A DNA stretch of 64,000 bases from Agrobacterium sp. AGB01 (GTDB lineage: Bacteria; Pseudomonadota; Alphaproteobacteria; Rhizobiales; Rhizobiaceae), in NCBI RefSeq assembly GCF_014851585.1, contig NZ_JACVAB010000001.1:62001-126000 (forward strand). The letters are read 5' to 3'. The translations under genes were made by a program, and so were the position numbers. A model generated the notes under the pieces. It saw only the letters and a list, made by a program, of their open reading frames with translations. It searched no databases and was not told where the DNA came from. Of this stretch, positions 10,409-20,422 are shown piece after piece (position 1 is the stretch's first letter; each line of letters opens with the position of its first letter).

Positions 10409-10490
10409 GCGCTAAATTGCCTGTCCATGACGCCCCAAAATCGCTATAGGCCTTTGCCATTACGGTAGGCTATGGCGACCCTTAAGCAGA

Positions 10491-13328
10491 ATGGATGCAG
10501 GCTTTATGGCCCACAAGGAAATCGATTACTCCGAAATCCTCGACGTCGAGGCTTTTCAGAAGGAATGCGACGCAGTGTTTGCCGGAAGCGGCAAACCGCT
10601 TCTGGATGCACGTTCGCAACTATTGCCAATCTTCCGCAAGGCAAGCAACGAAGGACGGAAAACGGCACGCCAGATTTTGGATGCGGACGGTGGCGGACTG
10701 GATTGTGCACGCCGTATATCCTGGTTGCAGGACCGCCTGATCGAGGTGTTGTACCATCTGGCGGTCAGTTACGTTTATCCACGCGATGCTGCTGAAATTA
10801 CCGTGACCGCCGTCGGCGGTTATGGCCGTGATACGCTGGCGCCTGGCTCCGACATCGACCTTCTGTTTCTTCTGCCACCCAAGAATTCGCAGGATATGCA
10901 AAAGGCAGTCGAGTTTGTTCTCTACATTCTCTGGGATCTTGGCTTCAAAGTTGGCCATGCCACCCGCACGGTTGAGGAATGTATCCGCCTTTCAAAATCC
11001 GACATGACCATCCGCACCGCCATTCTGGAAATGCGCTACATCTGCGGCAAGATGGCATTGTCGGACGATCTGCAAAAACGCTTTGACGCCGAAGTGATCA
11101 CCGGTACCGGGCCGGAGTTTATTGCCGCCAAGCTCGCTGAGCGCGACCAGCGCCACCGCAAGGCAGGTGACACGCGTTATCTGGTGGAGCCAAACGTGAA
11201 GGAAGGCAAGGGCGGTCTGCGCGACCTGCACACGCTGTTCTGGATCGCTAAATATTATTACCACGTACGCGACGCCGCCGAACTCGTAAAGCTCGGTGTG
11301 CTCTCACGCCGCGAATTGAAGCTGTTCGAAAAGGCAGATGATTTTCTCTGGGCCGTTCGCTGCCAGATGCACTTTCTGACCAATAAAGCAGAAGAGCGGC
11401 TGTCTTTTGATATTCAGCGGGAAATTGCCGCCGCGCTTGGTTATCAGCCGCGTCCCGGCCTGTCCGCCGTTGAACGTTTCATGAAGCATTATTTTCTTGT
11501 CGCAAAGGACGTGGGCGATCTGACGCGCATCGTCTGCGCGGCGCTGGAAGACCGGCAGGCCAAGGCTGTTCCCGGCCTCACCGGTGTTCTGAACCGCTTT
11601 ACCAACCGCGTGCGTAAGATTGCTGGCAGCGTGGAATTTGTAGAAGACCGCGGTCGTATCGCACTGGCCGATCCCGATGTCTTCAAGCGCGATCCTGTCA
11701 ACATCATTCGTCTGTTTCACATTGCCGACATCAATGATTTGGAACTGCATCCGGATGCACTGCGTGTTCTCACGCGCTCACTGTCGCTGATCGATAACAA
11801 GGTGCGGGAGAATGACGAGGCCAACCGTCTTTTCCTGTCGATCCTGACATCGCGGCGCGACCCGGCTTTGATGTTGCGACGCATGAACGAGGCGGGTGTG
11901 CTCGGCAAATTCATTCCGGAGTTTGGCAAGATCGTCGCGATGATGCAGTTCAACATGTATCACCACTACACGGTTGATGAGCATCTTATCCGCTCTGTTG
12001 CGGTTCTCTCGGAAATCGAAAAGGGCCAAGCCATCGATACGCATCCGCTGGTCAACCAGTTGATGCCGATGATCGAAGACCGCGAAGCGCTTTATGTTGC
12101 TGTGCTGCTGCATGACGTTGCAAAGGGACGGCAGGAAGATCACTCGATTGCCGGTGCACGCGTCGCCCGTAAATTCTGCCAGCGTTTCCGTTTGAACGTA
12201 AAGCAGACGGAAACCGTGACCTGGCTCATCGAACAGCATCTGCTGATGTCGATGGTCGCGCAGACACGCGACCTGCATGACCGCAAGACCATTGCCGATT
12301 TTGCCGACAAGGTACAGTCGATGGAACGGCTGAAAATGCTGCTGATCCTGACGGTCTGCGATATTCGTGCCGTAGGGCCTGATGTCTGGAATGGCTGGAA
12401 AGGCCAGCTTCTGCGCACGCTCTACTATGAAACGGAACTGCTATTATCTGGCGGTTTTTCTGAAGTTTCGCGTAAAGAACGTGCCAAGGTTGCTCGCGAA
12501 AAACTCTATGACGCGCTTACCGACTGGGGCCAGAAGGCACGCCGCAAATATACCGGTCTGCATTACGAGCCCTATCTTCTGTCGGTCGATCTGGATGACC
12601 AGATACGCCACACAAAGTTCCTGAGGGCGGCCGACAAGGAAGAAAAAGCGCTTGCCACCATGGTGCGCACCCACTCCTTCCACGCTATCACCGAAATCAC
12701 CATTTTGGCACCCGACCATCCGCGTCTTTTGTCGGTGATTGCCGGTGCCTGCGCCGCTGCTGGTGCCAACATTGCTGATGCGCAGATTTTCACGACCTCT
12801 GACGGTCGTGCGCTCGACACCATTCTCATCAATCGCGAATTCCCGATCGATGAGGACGAGATGCGCCGTGGCGCCAATATCTGCAAGTTGATCGAAGAGG
12901 TGCTGTCGGGCACCAAACGTTTGCCGGAAGTGATTGCGACTCGCACCAAGTCGAAGAAAAAGAACCGGACCTTCAAAATTCCGCCGTCGGTTATCATCTC
13001 CAACGGTCTGTCGAACAAGTTCACGGTTGTTGAGGTCGAGTGCCTTGACCGTACGGGTCTGCTGGCCGACATCACCGCGACCATTGCCGATCTGTCGCTC
13101 GATATTGCCTCGGCACGCATCACGACTTTCGGTGAAAAGGTCATCGATACTTTCTATGTCACCGATCTCACCGGCCAGAAGGTGATGAATGACAACCGTC
13201 AGTCCACAATCGTGGCGCGTTTGAAAAACATCATGGCCGACCCCGAGGATTTGTTGGCCGCGACCGGTGAGGCGGCCACTGTTTCCTCAGCGGAAGCCGC
13301 AAACAATCGCATGAAAGCCCAGGCATGA
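10491..13328 (+). CDS. glnD: Bifunctional PII uridylyltransferase/uridylyl-removing enzyme GlnD
   Basis: 945 residues. GlnD modifies PII proteins according to glutamine level and so controls nitrogen assimilation. Domains in order: nucleotidyltransferase with [19 protein letters not shown] near residue 110, the GlnD helical linker, an HD domain with [14 protein letters not shown] for UMP removal, and two C-terminal ACT domains (starting near [11 protein letters not shown] and [12 protein letters not shown]) for glutamine sensing. ATG at 10506 (MAHKEIDY) is an alternative start. The stop overlaps the start of murJ (ATGA). Confidence 0.97.
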   Translation: MDAGFMAHKEIDYSEILDVEAFQKECDAVFAGSGKPLLDARSQLLPIFRKASNEGRKTARQILDADGGGLDCARRISWLQDRLIEVLYHLAVSYVYPRDAAEITVTAVGGYGRDTLAPGSDIDLLFLLPPKNSQDMQKAVEFVLYILWDLGFKVGHATRTVEECIRLSKSDMTIRTAILEMRYICGKMALSDDLQKRFDAEVITGTGPEFIAAKLAERDQRHRKAGDTRYLVEPNVKEGKGGLRDLHTLFWIAKYYYHVRDAAELVKLGVLSRRELKLFEKADDFLWAVRCQMHFLTNKAEERLSFDIQREIAAALGYQPRPGLSAVERFMKHYFLVAKDVGDLTRIVCAALEDRQAKAVPGLTGVLNRFTNRVRKIAGSVEFVEDRGRIALADPDVFKRDPVNIIRLFHIADINDLELHPDALRVLTRSLSLIDNKVRENDEANRLFLSILTSRRDPALMLRRMNEAGVLGKFIPEFGKIVAMMQFNMYHHYTVDEHLIRSVAVLSEIEKGQAIDTHPLVNQLMPMIEDREALYVAVLLHDVAKGRQEDHSIAGARVARKFCQRFRLNVKQTETVTWLIEQHLLMSMVAQTRDLHDRKTIADFADKVQSMERLKMLLILTVCDIRAVGPDVWNGWKGQLLRTLYYETELLLSGGFSEVSRKERAKVAREKLYDALTDWGQKARRKYTGLHYEPYLLSVDLDDQIRHTKFLRAADKEEKALATMVRTHSFHAITEITILAPDHPRLLSVIAGACAAAGANIADAQIFTTSDGRALDTILINREFPIDEDEMRRGANICKLIEEVLSGTKRLPEVIATRTKSKKKNRTFKIPPSVIISNGLSNKFTVVEVECLDRTGLLADITATIADLSLDIASARITTFGEKVIDTFYVTDLTGQKVMNDNRQSTIVARLKNIMADPEDLLAATGEAATVSSAEAANNRMKAQA

Positions 13329-14917
13329 GCCTTCTCAAAAAATTCGCAACAGTTGGCGCCGGCACGCTGGGCAGCCGTGTGTTTGGTTTCATGCGTGAAA
13401 TGCTGATGGCTGCGGCACTTGGTACGGGACCGGTGGCGGATGCGTTCAACGCCGCATTCCGGTTTCCCAACACCTTCCGACGCCTGTTTGCCGAAGGAGC
13501 GTTCAATTCGGCCTTCGTGCCGCTGTTTGCCAAGGAAATCGAGGCAAGCGGCATGGAGGGTGCAAGAAGGTTTTCCGAAGAGGTTTTCGGCGTCCTGTTT
13601 ACTGTGCTGATGGCCCTGACAATCGCCATGGAGTTGGCCATGCCGCTTCTGGTGCGCACCATCATCGCGCCGGGCTTTGTCGACGATACAGTCAAGTTCG
13701 ACAACACCGTTCAGCTTGCTACCATCATGTTCCCCTATCTGGCCTGCATGTCGCTGGCCGCGATGATGGGCGGTATGCTGAACTCGCTGCACCGTTATTT
13801 CGCAGCCGCCATCGCACCGGTTTTCCTCAATATCATCCTGATCGGTGTTCTCGGCTGGGCATGGTATGGTGGCCATGATCCGCTGGAAGTGGGTTATGGC
13901 CTGTCTTGGGGTGTCATGGTTGCCGGTGTCGTGCAGCTTGCCATCGTATGGGTAGCGGTTCGCAATGCTGGTATGCGCATCGGCTTCCGACGTCCTCGTT
14001 TGACAAAAAACGTTAGCCGGCTATTGATATTGGCATTGCCTGCGGCAATTACTGGCGGCATTACGCAGATCAACCTGCTGATCAATACGGCGATCGCGTC
14101 TGGCGGTGAGGGGACTATTGCCTCGCTTGCCTATGCTGATCGCGTTTATCAACTGCCGCTCGGCGTCGTCGGCATCGCCGTTGCCACAGTGTTGCTGCCG
14201 GAACTGTCGCGCGCCCTGCGTGGCGGCCAGCATGTTGAGGCGGCGACGTTGCAGAACCGCTCCGTCGAGTTTGTCCTATTTCTAACACTGCCTGCCGCAG
14301 CAGCTTTGTTGGTCATGGCAGAGCCGATTGTTCAGTTGCTGTACCAACGCGGTAACTTCTCAGCCGATGCGACGGTCAAGGTCGCTGAAATTCTTGGTAT
14401 CTACGGACTGGGCCTTCCAGCATTCGTTCTGATCAAAGCCTTCATTCCCGGATTTTTTGCACGCGAAGATACCAGAACGCCAATGATGTTTGCTGGCATT
14501 TCCGTTGTAGTAAACGTGTCGCTGGCGCTTTATCTGTTTCCGCGTTTTGATGGCGCTGGCATTGCCACTGCGGAAATTGTGGCTGGTTGGGTCAATGCCG
14601 CCATGTTGTTTGCAATGCTGGTAAAGCGTGGCCATTGGCAGATTGATATGCCGCTTCTGACCCGTATCCCGCGCCTGCTGTTTGCGTCAGCGGTTATGGC
14701 GACATTAATCTGGTTTGCCATGGGCTGGCTGCATCCTTGGTTGTCCAATGGGCATTTCGCTGTTCGGGCTGGCACCATTGCCGGGTTGATAGTGGTTTCC
14801 ATGGCGGTTTACTTTGCGTTGGCTTTTGCCACCGGTGGAGCGCAGCTTTCAATGGTCAGACGCAATCTCAAACGGGGCGGCGCAAAACATACCCCTTCCA
14901 AGGATGAAAAAGCATGA
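13325..14917 (+). CDS. murJ: Lipid II flippase MurJ (MviN)
   Basis: 530 residues, highly hydrophobic with about 14 membrane segments, as expected for MOP-superfamily flippases that move lipid II across the inner membrane for peptidoglycan synthesis. The N-terminal signature is clear: [25 protein letters not shown] is represented by GFMREML and [19 protein letters not shown], followed by [15 protein letters not shown]. It starts inside the end of glnD and its stop overlaps the next start, so glnD–murJ–VOC protein is probably one transcript. Confidence 0.96.
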   Translation: MSLLKKFATVGAGTLGSRVFGFMREMLMAAALGTGPVADAFNAAFRFPNTFRRLFAEGAFNSAFVPLFAKEIEASGMEGARRFSEEVFGVLFTVLMALTIAMELAMPLLVRTIIAPGFVDDTVKFDNTVQLATIMFPYLACMSLAAMMGGMLNSLHRYFAAAIAPVFLNIILIGVLGWAWYGGHDPLEVGYGLSWGVMVAGVVQLAIVWVAVRNAGMRIGFRRPRLTKNVSRLLILALPAAITGGITQINLLINTAIASGGEGTIASLAYADRVYQLPLGVVGIAVATVLLPELSRALRGGQHVEAATLQNRSVEFVLFLTLPAAAALLVMAEPIVQLLYQRGNFSADATVKVAEILGIYGLGLPAFVLIKAFIPGFFAREDTRTPMMFAGISVVVNVSLALYLFPRFDGAGIATAEIVAGWVNAAMLFAMLVKRGHWQIDMPLLTRIPRLLFASAVMATLIWFAMGWLHPWLSNGHFAVRAGTIAGLIVVSMAVYFALAFATGGAQLSMVRRNLKRGGAKHTPSKDEKA

Positions 14918-15333
14918 GTGCCGATTTTGCGCGAAACCGCCGCATTGCGTTGGTTACGTTGGTTGTTGACAGCTACGATCGGGCCAAAACATTCTATTGC
15001 GAGACACTCGGTTTTGAGTGCCTTGCTGATGAACCGCTGCCGGATGGTAAACGCTGGCTGGTGGTGAAGCCTAATGGGGCGGATGGTTGTGGCCTGTTGC
15101 TGGCCGAGGCGGACGGTGAGGAACAAATGCTCGCCATTGGCAATCAGACCGGCGGTCGTGTCGGTTTCTTTTTGAACACGGACGACTTCGCACGTGACTA
15201 TGCCGCGATGCTGGCCAAGGGTGTGCATTTCCTGGAACAGCCGCGCCATGAGATCTATGGTTCAGTGGCCGTGTTCGAAGACCTTTACGGCAATCGCTGG
15301 GATCTTTTGGAACCCAGTCATTCACCCACTTGA
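14914..15333 (+). CDS. VOC (glyoxalase/bleomycin-resistance) family protein
   Basis: 139 residues, one VOC unit made of two beta-alpha-beta3 modules: an N-terminal LVTLVVDSYDRAKTFYCETLGFE and a C-terminal VAVFEDLYGNRWDLLEP. VOC proteins are metal-dependent lyases, dioxygenases or resistance proteins; the substrate is not predictable here. The coding sequence overlaps the murJ stop by four bases. Possible metal ligands include the C-terminal Glu in DLLEP, but an N-terminal His ligand is not obvious. Confidence 0.85.
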   Translation: MSADFARNRRIALVTLVVDSYDRAKTFYCETLGFECLADEPLPDGKRWLVVKPNGADGCGLLLAEADGEEQMLAIGNQTGGRVGFFLNTDDFARDYAAMLAKGVHFLEQPRHEIYGSVAVFEDLYGNRWDLLEPSHSPT

Positions 15334-15413
15334 TTGCGCGGTGTTGCGGGTGCATAAGCGCCCGCGAAATCTAACCAAGGAGCAAGGCCCTCCACAAGCC
15401 TTCGAGGACACTC

Positions 15414-16478
15414 ATGAGCGAATTCAAGAAACTGGTTTTTTCGGGCGTTCAGCCAACCGGTAATCTGCATCTTGGCAATTATCTCGGCGCAATTCGCAAG
15501 TTCGTGGCGCTGCAGGAAGACAGTGACTGCATCTACTGCGTTGTTGACCTGCATGCCATCACCGCACAGCTGGTGCATGAAGATCTGCGGGCGCAGACAC
15601 GGTCTATCGCTGCTGCATTCATCGCAGCCGGTATCGATCCGGTGAAACACATCGTGTTTAACCAGTCGGCCGTGCCGCAGCACGCCGAATTGGCTTGGGT
15701 GTTCAACTGCGTGGCGCGCATCGGTTGGATGGAGCGCATGACGCAGTTCAAGGACAAGTCCGGCAAAAATGCCGAGCAGGTGTCGCTTGGCCTTCTGGCA
15801 TATCCAAGCCTGATGGCGGCTGACATTCTCGTTTATCGCGCAACCCATGTGCCTGTTGGCGATGACCAGAAACAGCATCTGGAACTGGCGCGTGATATTG
15901 CCCAGAAGTTCAATATCGATTTTGGTGGCCAGATCAAAAGCGCCGGCCTTGGGCTGGATATCGTGGTTGGCGAAGAGCCGGTTCACGCTTATTTCCCAAT
16001 GGTTGAACCGCTGATCGGTGGTCCTGCGCCGCGTGTCATGTCGCTGAAGGACGGTTCAAAGAAGATGTCCAAGTCCGACCCGTCGGACCTGTCGCGCATC
16101 AACTTGATGGATGATGTCGATGCCATTTCGAAGAAAATTCGCAAGGCAAAGACAGATCCGGATGCCTTGCCGAGCGAAACCGAGGGGCTGAAAGGCCGCC
16201 CTGAGGCAGAAAATCTGGTCGGTATTTATGCGGCTCTTGCTGATAAATCCAAGGCAGAGGTGTTGCAGGAATTTGGCGGACAGCAGTTCTCGGCCTTCAA
16301 GCCTGCACTGATTGATCTGGCTGTGAATGTTCTGGCGCCGATCAATCTTGAAATGCGCCGTCTGCTTGACGACACCAACCACATCGACGCCATTCTGAGA
16401 GATGGCTCGGAACGGGCTGGCGTGATTGCGGAAAAAACCATGAATGAAGTCCGCGATATCGTTGGCTTTCTGAGGTGA
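15414..16478 (+). CDS. trpS: Tryptophanyl-tRNA synthetase
   Basis: 354 residues, class Ic aminoacyl-tRNA synthetase charging tRNA-Trp. The HIGH-like signature is GNLHLGNY within [16 protein letters not shown], and the KMSKS loop is present as KKMSKSD. Length agrees with bacterial TrpS. The ATG follows GAGGACACTC. The 80-base leader holds an 8-bp GC-rich hairpin (15345–15364), and a GCCGCCC/GGGCGGC hairpin lies just past the stop (16485–16509) without a strong T-run. Confidence 0.97.
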   Translation: MSEFKKLVFSGVQPTGNLHLGNYLGAIRKFVALQEDSDCIYCVVDLHAITAQLVHEDLRAQTRSIAAAFIAAGIDPVKHIVFNQSAVPQHAELAWVFNCVARIGWMERMTQFKDKSGKNAEQVSLGLLAYPSLMAADILVYRATHVPVGDDQKQHLELARDIAQKFNIDFGGQIKSAGLGLDIVVGEEPVHAYFPMVEPLIGGPAPRVMSLKDGSKKMSKSDPSDLSRINLMDDVDAISKKIRKAKTDPDALPSETEGLKGRPEAENLVGIYAALADKSKAEVLQEFGGQQFSAFKPALIDLAVNVLAPINLEMRRLLDDTNHIDAILRDGSERAGVIAEKTMNEVRDIVGFLR

Positions 16479-16601
16479 TAACTTGCCGCCCGCAGTATGT
16501 GTGGGCGGCTTGTCAGCTTGGCAAATTTCTATAAGCTCCGCCTCAATCGTATCAAAGGCGAGTTTCATCGTCTGGAATTTCAGAAACAGGGAGCACGCTC
16601 T

Positions 16602-17093
16602 ATGGTTTCAAAACGGCTGTCTCGACTTGAAGGTCATCGCCGTAAATTTCTGGCGGTCATCGACGGGACGCCCGAATGCGAAAGGGCCGTTCATTATGCG
16701 GGCCGCCGTGCCAAGAACTCCAATGGCGGCCTTGTTTTGCTTTACGTCATTCCGGATGGCGATTTCCAGCAGTGGCTGGGTGTCGAGCAGATCATGCGGG
16801 CAGAGGCACAGGAAGAGGCAGAGGCCTCCATGGCCAAAACCGCGCAGAAAGTACGTGAGACCGTCGGAATAGAGCCGGAAGTGGTCATTCGTGAAGGTGC
16901 TGCCGCCGAACAGATCCATGGTTTGATTGAAGAAGACCGGGATATTGCCATTTTGGTCTTGGCTGCCGGTTCAACCAAGGAAGGCCCTGGTCCGCTGGTC
17001 TCGTCCATTGCGGGCAGGGGTGCTGCATTCCCCATTCCTGTTACCGTATTGCCAGATACGCTGAGCGACGAGGAAATTGACGCACTTTGCTGA
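16602..17093 (+). CDS. Universal stress protein (UspA family)
   Basis: 163 residues from ATG 16602, which follows GGGAG at a suitable distance; the frame is open further upstream but without supporting features. A single Usp domain: KFLAVIDGTPECERAVHYA at the start, VLLYVIPD in the second strand, and a C-terminal VSSIAGRGAAFPIPVTVLP. The glycine motif is altered (AAGSTKEGPGPLVSS), so ATP binding is possible but not assured. These small cytoplasmic proteins are stress-linked with poorly defined function. It stands alone between trpS and the Nfu gene. Confidence 0.88.
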   Translation: MVSKRLSRLEGHRRKFLAVIDGTPECERAVHYAGRRAKNSNGGLVLLYVIPDGDFQQWLGVEQIMRAEAQEEAEASMAKTAQKVRETVGIEPEVVIREGAAAEQIHGLIEEDRDIAILVLAAGSTKEGPGPLVSSIAGRGAAFPIPVTVLPDTLSDEEIDALC

Positions 17094-17318
17094 GCGTCCG
17101 CCAAGTGGCAAGGCGCGTGCGATAAAACAAACAGCGTAAGCACGATCTATTGGCCATGTGCGGCTCAACATGCTTTAAGCGCGCAAATTGACTTTCTTTG
17201 CCGAAAGCCCATTTGTTGAATGTAATTGTCATGTCCGGGCTTGAAGAATGAGCCCGTCCGGCGTATTTTTGAACTATTCTAAATTCAGGGGCGCCGATCG
17301 CTCCGAAGGAGACATGTG

Positions 17319-17882
17319 ATGTTCATTCAGACCGAAGCCACTCCAAATCCGGCTACGCTGAAGTTTCTTCCCGGACGCGTTGTGCTGGAAACCGGCACGG
17401 CAGAATTCCTGAACGCAGAGCAGGCGCAGGCGTCTCCGCTCGCACAGACCCTGTTTGAAATTCCAAGTGTAACCGGCGTGTATTTCGGTTTCGATTTCAT
17501 CACCGTGACCAAGGAAGGTGCTGAATGGCACCATCTGAAGCCTGCGATCCTGGGCTCGATCATGGAACATTTCATGTCGGGTCGTCCGATTCTGGGTGAA
17601 GCACGCACTGCCGAGTTTTCTGACGAAGAAGACGAGTTCTTCGATGAAGGCGATGAAACCATCGTTGCTACAATCAAGGAACTGCTGGACAGCCGCGTTC
17701 GTCCTGCAGTGGCGCAGGATGGCGGCGACATCACCTTCCGTGGTTTCCGGGACGGCACCGTGTTCCTGAACATGAAGGGCGCATGCTCGGGCTGCCCATC
17801 CTCGACCGCAACATTGAAACACGGCGTTCAGAACTTGCTCAAGCACTTCGTTCCTGAAGTGCAGGCTGTAGAATCCGTTTAA
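17319..17882 (+). CDS. NifU-like Fe–S cluster scaffold/carrier (Nfu type)
   Basis: 187 residues. ATG 17319 is chosen because GAAGGAGA lies seven bases upstream. The N-terminal Nfu_N domain begins MFIQTEATPNPATLKFLPG. The C-terminal NifU domain has VRPAVAQDGGDITF and the cluster-binding CxxC in GACSGCPSS. Such proteins deliver Fe–S clusters to client enzymes; MiaB in this window is such a client class. It heads a tight run with tsaB (17 bp), rimI, mur and olsA. Confidence 0.93.
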   Translation: MFIQTEATPNPATLKFLPGRVVLETGTAEFLNAEQAQASPLAQTLFEIPSVTGVYFGFDFITVTKEGAEWHHLKPAILGSIMEHFMSGRPILGEARTAEFSDEEDEFFDEGDETIVATIKELLDSRVRPAVAQDGGDITFRGFRDGTVFLNMKGACSGCPSSTATLKHGVQNLLKHFVPEVQAVESV

Positions 17883-17899
17883 TACAAAGGCAAAATGGC

Positions 17900-18568
17900 A
17901 TGATCGTTCTGGCGCTTGATACATCGGGAGGCGACTGCGCCGCCTGTGTTTATGACAGCGCCAGCGATGCCGTCCTTGGCAGAGTGTGTGAAACCATCGG
18001 CAAAGGCCACGCCGAGCGGTTGATGGGAATTGTCGATAAGGCACTTGAAGCAGCCAATCTTGACCTGAAAGCCGTGCAGCGGATTGCTGTCACTATTGGT
18101 CCTGGTTCCTTCACGGGCATTCGTGTCGGTGTTTCAGCCGCGCGTGGTTTTGCCTTGTCGCTTGGCATTGAGGCTGTCGGCCTAACTACGCTTGAGGTGA
18201 TGGCCAAGGATTGGCAGGACCAGCACGGACAGAAACCTGTCACAATCGCGTTGGATGCGCGTCGTGGCGAGGTTTATATCCAGTCCTTTGCGGCGGATGG
18301 TTCGTCTGTCACGAATGCAGAACTGCTGCCTCTGGATGATGCGATTTCCCTGTTCTCACGCCTTGGGGGTGAGGTTTTCGGGTCGGGTGCATTTCTTCTG
18401 AATGGCGAAGCCAATGCCGTTGAGCCTGACCGGTTCGAAATTACCGCCGTCGCACGCCTTGGTGCTGCCAAGCCGCAAGGCGGACCTCGCCCGGCTCCGC
18501 TCTACCTGCGTGGCCCTGATGCCAGACCTCAAACGGGATTTGCGCTGGAACGACGTGCCCATGCCTGA
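17900..18568 (+). CDS. tsaB: tRNA threonylcarbamoyladenosine biosynthesis protein TsaB
   Basis: 222 residues, an ASKHA-fold partner of TsaD and TsaE in making t6A37 on ANN-decoding tRNAs. Conserved features: ALDTSGGDCAACVYD at the N terminus, HAERLMGIV and the signature GPGSFTGIRVGVSAARG. It lacks the metal-binding histidine pair of TsaD, which separates it from that paralogue. It is followed by rimI, its usual neighbour across bacteria. Confidence 0.95.
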   Translation: MIVLALDTSGGDCAACVYDSASDAVLGRVCETIGKGHAERLMGIVDKALEAANLDLKAVQRIAVTIGPGSFTGIRVGVSAARGFALSLGIEAVGLTTLEVMAKDWQDQHGQKPVTIALDARRGEVYIQSFAADGSSVTNAELLPLDDAISLFSRLGGEVFGSGAFLLNGEANAVEPDRFEITAVARLGAAKPQGGPRPAPLYLRGPDARPQTGFALERRAHA

Positions 18569-18608
18569 TAATCGGGCATAATATGTATTTATGCGGTGAT
18601 TCCCTGCG

Positions 18609-19103
18609 ATGATCGATCAGTATTTGACACTAAAGCCACAGTTCGAAATTGTACCTTTGGTACAAGACGATAGCCATGCCATAGCCGAACTGCACAAGCT
18701 GCGGTTCTCGCGGCCGTGGAGTGAAGACGAGTTTGGCAATCTTCTCGTGCAATCCAATTGCTATGGCTTCGTAGCACGCCAGACCAACGCGTTTTTCAGC
18801 AAACCACTGTCCGGTTTTGTGCTGGCCCGCGAGGCAGGTGGCGAAGCAGAAATTCTGACGATAGCAGTGCAGGAAAAATTGGGCCGTGCGGGTCTTGGCT
18901 GGCGTCTGATGCAGGCGGCGGTGCGTGAGGCCGCAGGCCGTGGCGCCGATTCTATGTTCCTCGAAGTTGATACCAGCAATGCCGCAGGTCTTGGGCTTTA
19001 CCGCAAGCTGGGCTTCCAGCAGGTCGCGGAACGCAAGGCCTATTATACAGCCCCCGACGGTACACAGTCGACGGCGCTTGTCATGCGGCGCGATCTTCGC
19101 TAG
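18609..19103 (+). CDS. rimI: Ribosomal protein S18-alanine N-acetyltransferase RimI
   Basis: 164 residues, GNAT fold. The acetyl-CoA motif reads VQEKLGRAGLGWRLM (R/Q-x-x-G-x-G/A), followed by the EVDTSNAAGLGLYRKLGF block typical of RimI-type N-terminal acetyltransferases. RimI acetylates the N terminus of ribosomal protein S18 in E. coli; in other lineages it may have wider targets. The tsaB–rimI linkage supports the assignment. Confidence 0.9.
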   Translation: MIDQYLTLKPQFEIVPLVQDDSHAIAELHKLRFSRPWSEDEFGNLLVQSNCYGFVARQTNAFFSKPLSGFVLAREAGGEAEILTIAVQEKLGRAGLGWRLMQAAVREAAGRGADSMFLEVDTSNAAGLGLYRKLGFQQVAERKAYYTAPDGTQSTALVMRRDLR

Positions 19104-19175
19104 TTGCGTTTATGACCATTTTCTATATCCCGCCTTCTTCGTGAGGGCGGGGCGTTGATATGAAGGCCTTACAAC

Positions 19176-19604
19176 GTGACAGATCTGAACAAAACGCTCG
19201 AAGAGCTATGCGCCGAACGTGGCATGCGCATGACCGATCAGCGTCGGGTCATTGCCCGCGTGTTACAAGAATCGGAAGATCATCCTGATGTGGAAGAGCT
19301 GTATCGACGATCGTCTGAGGTTGATCCACGCATTTCCATCTCGACCGTTTATCGTACTGTAAAGCTTTTCGAAGATGCCGGGATCATCGAACGTCATGAT
19401 TTTCGTGATGGTCGCTCTCGTTACGAAACCGTACCAGAAGAACATCACGATCATCTGATCGATCTCAAGAACGGCGTTGTGATTGAATTCCGCTCTGCAG
19501 AAATCGAGGCACTGCAGGAAAAGATTGCTCGCGAGCACGGGTTCAAACTGGTGGACCACCGTCTTGAGCTTTATGGTGTTCCGCTAAAACCTGAAGATTA
19601 CTGA
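19176..19604 (+). CDS. mur: Fur-family metalloregulator, rhizobial Mur type
   Basis: 142 residues, GTG start. The winged helix (RMTDQRRVIARVLQ, then ISISTVYRTVKLFEDAGII) and the metal/dimer domain (YETVPEEHHDHLIDLKNG) are typical Fur. The only cysteine is in ELCAERG; the CxxC pairs that hold structural zinc in E. coli Fur are missing. In rhizobia this close homologue mainly acts as a Mn-responsive repressor (Mur) of manganese uptake, while iron control is handed to RirA and Irr. No Mn transporter is in the window. olsA follows after 20 bp. Confidence 0.88.
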   Translation: MTDLNKTLEELCAERGMRMTDQRRVIARVLQESEDHPDVEELYRRSSEVDPRISISTVYRTVKLFEDAGIIERHDFRDGRSRYETVPEEHHDHLIDLKNGVVIEFRSAEIEALQEKIAREHGFKLVDHRLELYGVPLKPEDY

Positions 19605-19624
19605 ACGGTGCGAGTAGTCACGTC

Positions 19625-20419
19625 ATGATGCTGTGGCTGCGGATTATCTATCTCGTTTTCGCTCTGACGTTGTTGACCCTACTTATGCTGCCATTTCAGC
19701 TTTTGGGCCTAGCATTTGATCTGAAGATACGACGCTGGCTACCGCGATTCTGGCATCGTGTTGCCTGCCACACCCTTGGCCTGAAAATCACCGTCCATGG
19801 AACACCGGATAAAAACCGCCCGTTGATGCTGGCGGTTAATCATGCCTCCTGGAAGGACATCATGATCCTTGGCAGTATTACCGATGTGGTTTTTATCGCC
19901 AAGACTGAGGTGCGAGACTGGCCGGTTTTCGGCATGTTGGCACGTTTACAGAAAAGCATTTTTGTCACCCGTGAGCAGAAACGCAGCACGGGCACGCAGG
20001 TGAACGAGATCGCCGAAAGGATGGCGGGCGGCGAGGTTGTTGTATTGTTTCCAGAGGGAACGACATCGGACGGCAACCGACTTCTTGAGGTAAAGTCATC
20101 GCTGTTTGGCGCCGCATCCACCGCCGTGGAGCAAGTGCCGGGTGGCATTGTCTATGTGCAGCCGGTGGCAATAGCCTATACCGGTGTTCATGGAATGGCT
20201 ATGGGACGTTACCACCGTCCGCTCGTTGCATGGCCTGGATCTCTAACCCTTTTGCCGCATCTGGTGGGCGTCTTGAGATCAGGCGCGCTCGAAGTTGACG
20301 TCACGTTTGGCGATAGCGTCGCTTTCAAGCGCGGTGACAACCGTAAACATCTGGCGGTCAGTGTTACAGCTGCGATCCGCCGCATGTTGCAGCAAAGCCT
20401 TCGTGGTTATTGGCGGTAG
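19625..20419 (+). CDS. olsA: Lyso-ornithine lipid O-acyltransferase OlsA (PlsC family)
   Basis: 264 residues. An N-terminal hydrophobic stretch (about 1–30) is followed by the PlsC catalytic motif NHASWKD (H-x4-D) and the acyl-acceptor motif VVLFPEGTTSDG. OlsA adds a fatty acyl chain to the hydroxyl of lyso-ornithine lipid made by OlsB. PlsC-like proteins can also be lysophosphatidate acyltransferases; the OlsA call rests on overall resemblance and the rhizobial olsB…olsA chromosomal neighbourhood. It lies 20 bp after mur. Its stop is only 3 bp from the stop of the convergent LuxR-type gene, with no hairpin between. Confidence 0.82.
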   Translation: MMLWLRIIYLVFALTLLTLLMLPFQLLGLAFDLKIRRWLPRFWHRVACHTLGLKITVHGTPDKNRPLMLAVNHASWKDIMILGSITDVVFIAKTEVRDWPVFGMLARLQKSIFVTREQKRSTGTQVNEIAERMAGGEVVVLFPEGTTSDGNRLLEVKSSLFGAASTAVEQVPGGIVYVQPVAIAYTGVHGMAMGRYHRPLVAWPGSLTLLPHLVGVLRSGALEVDVTFGDSVAFKRGDNRKHLAVSVTAAIRRMLQQSLRGYWR

Positions 20420-20422
20420 TCG

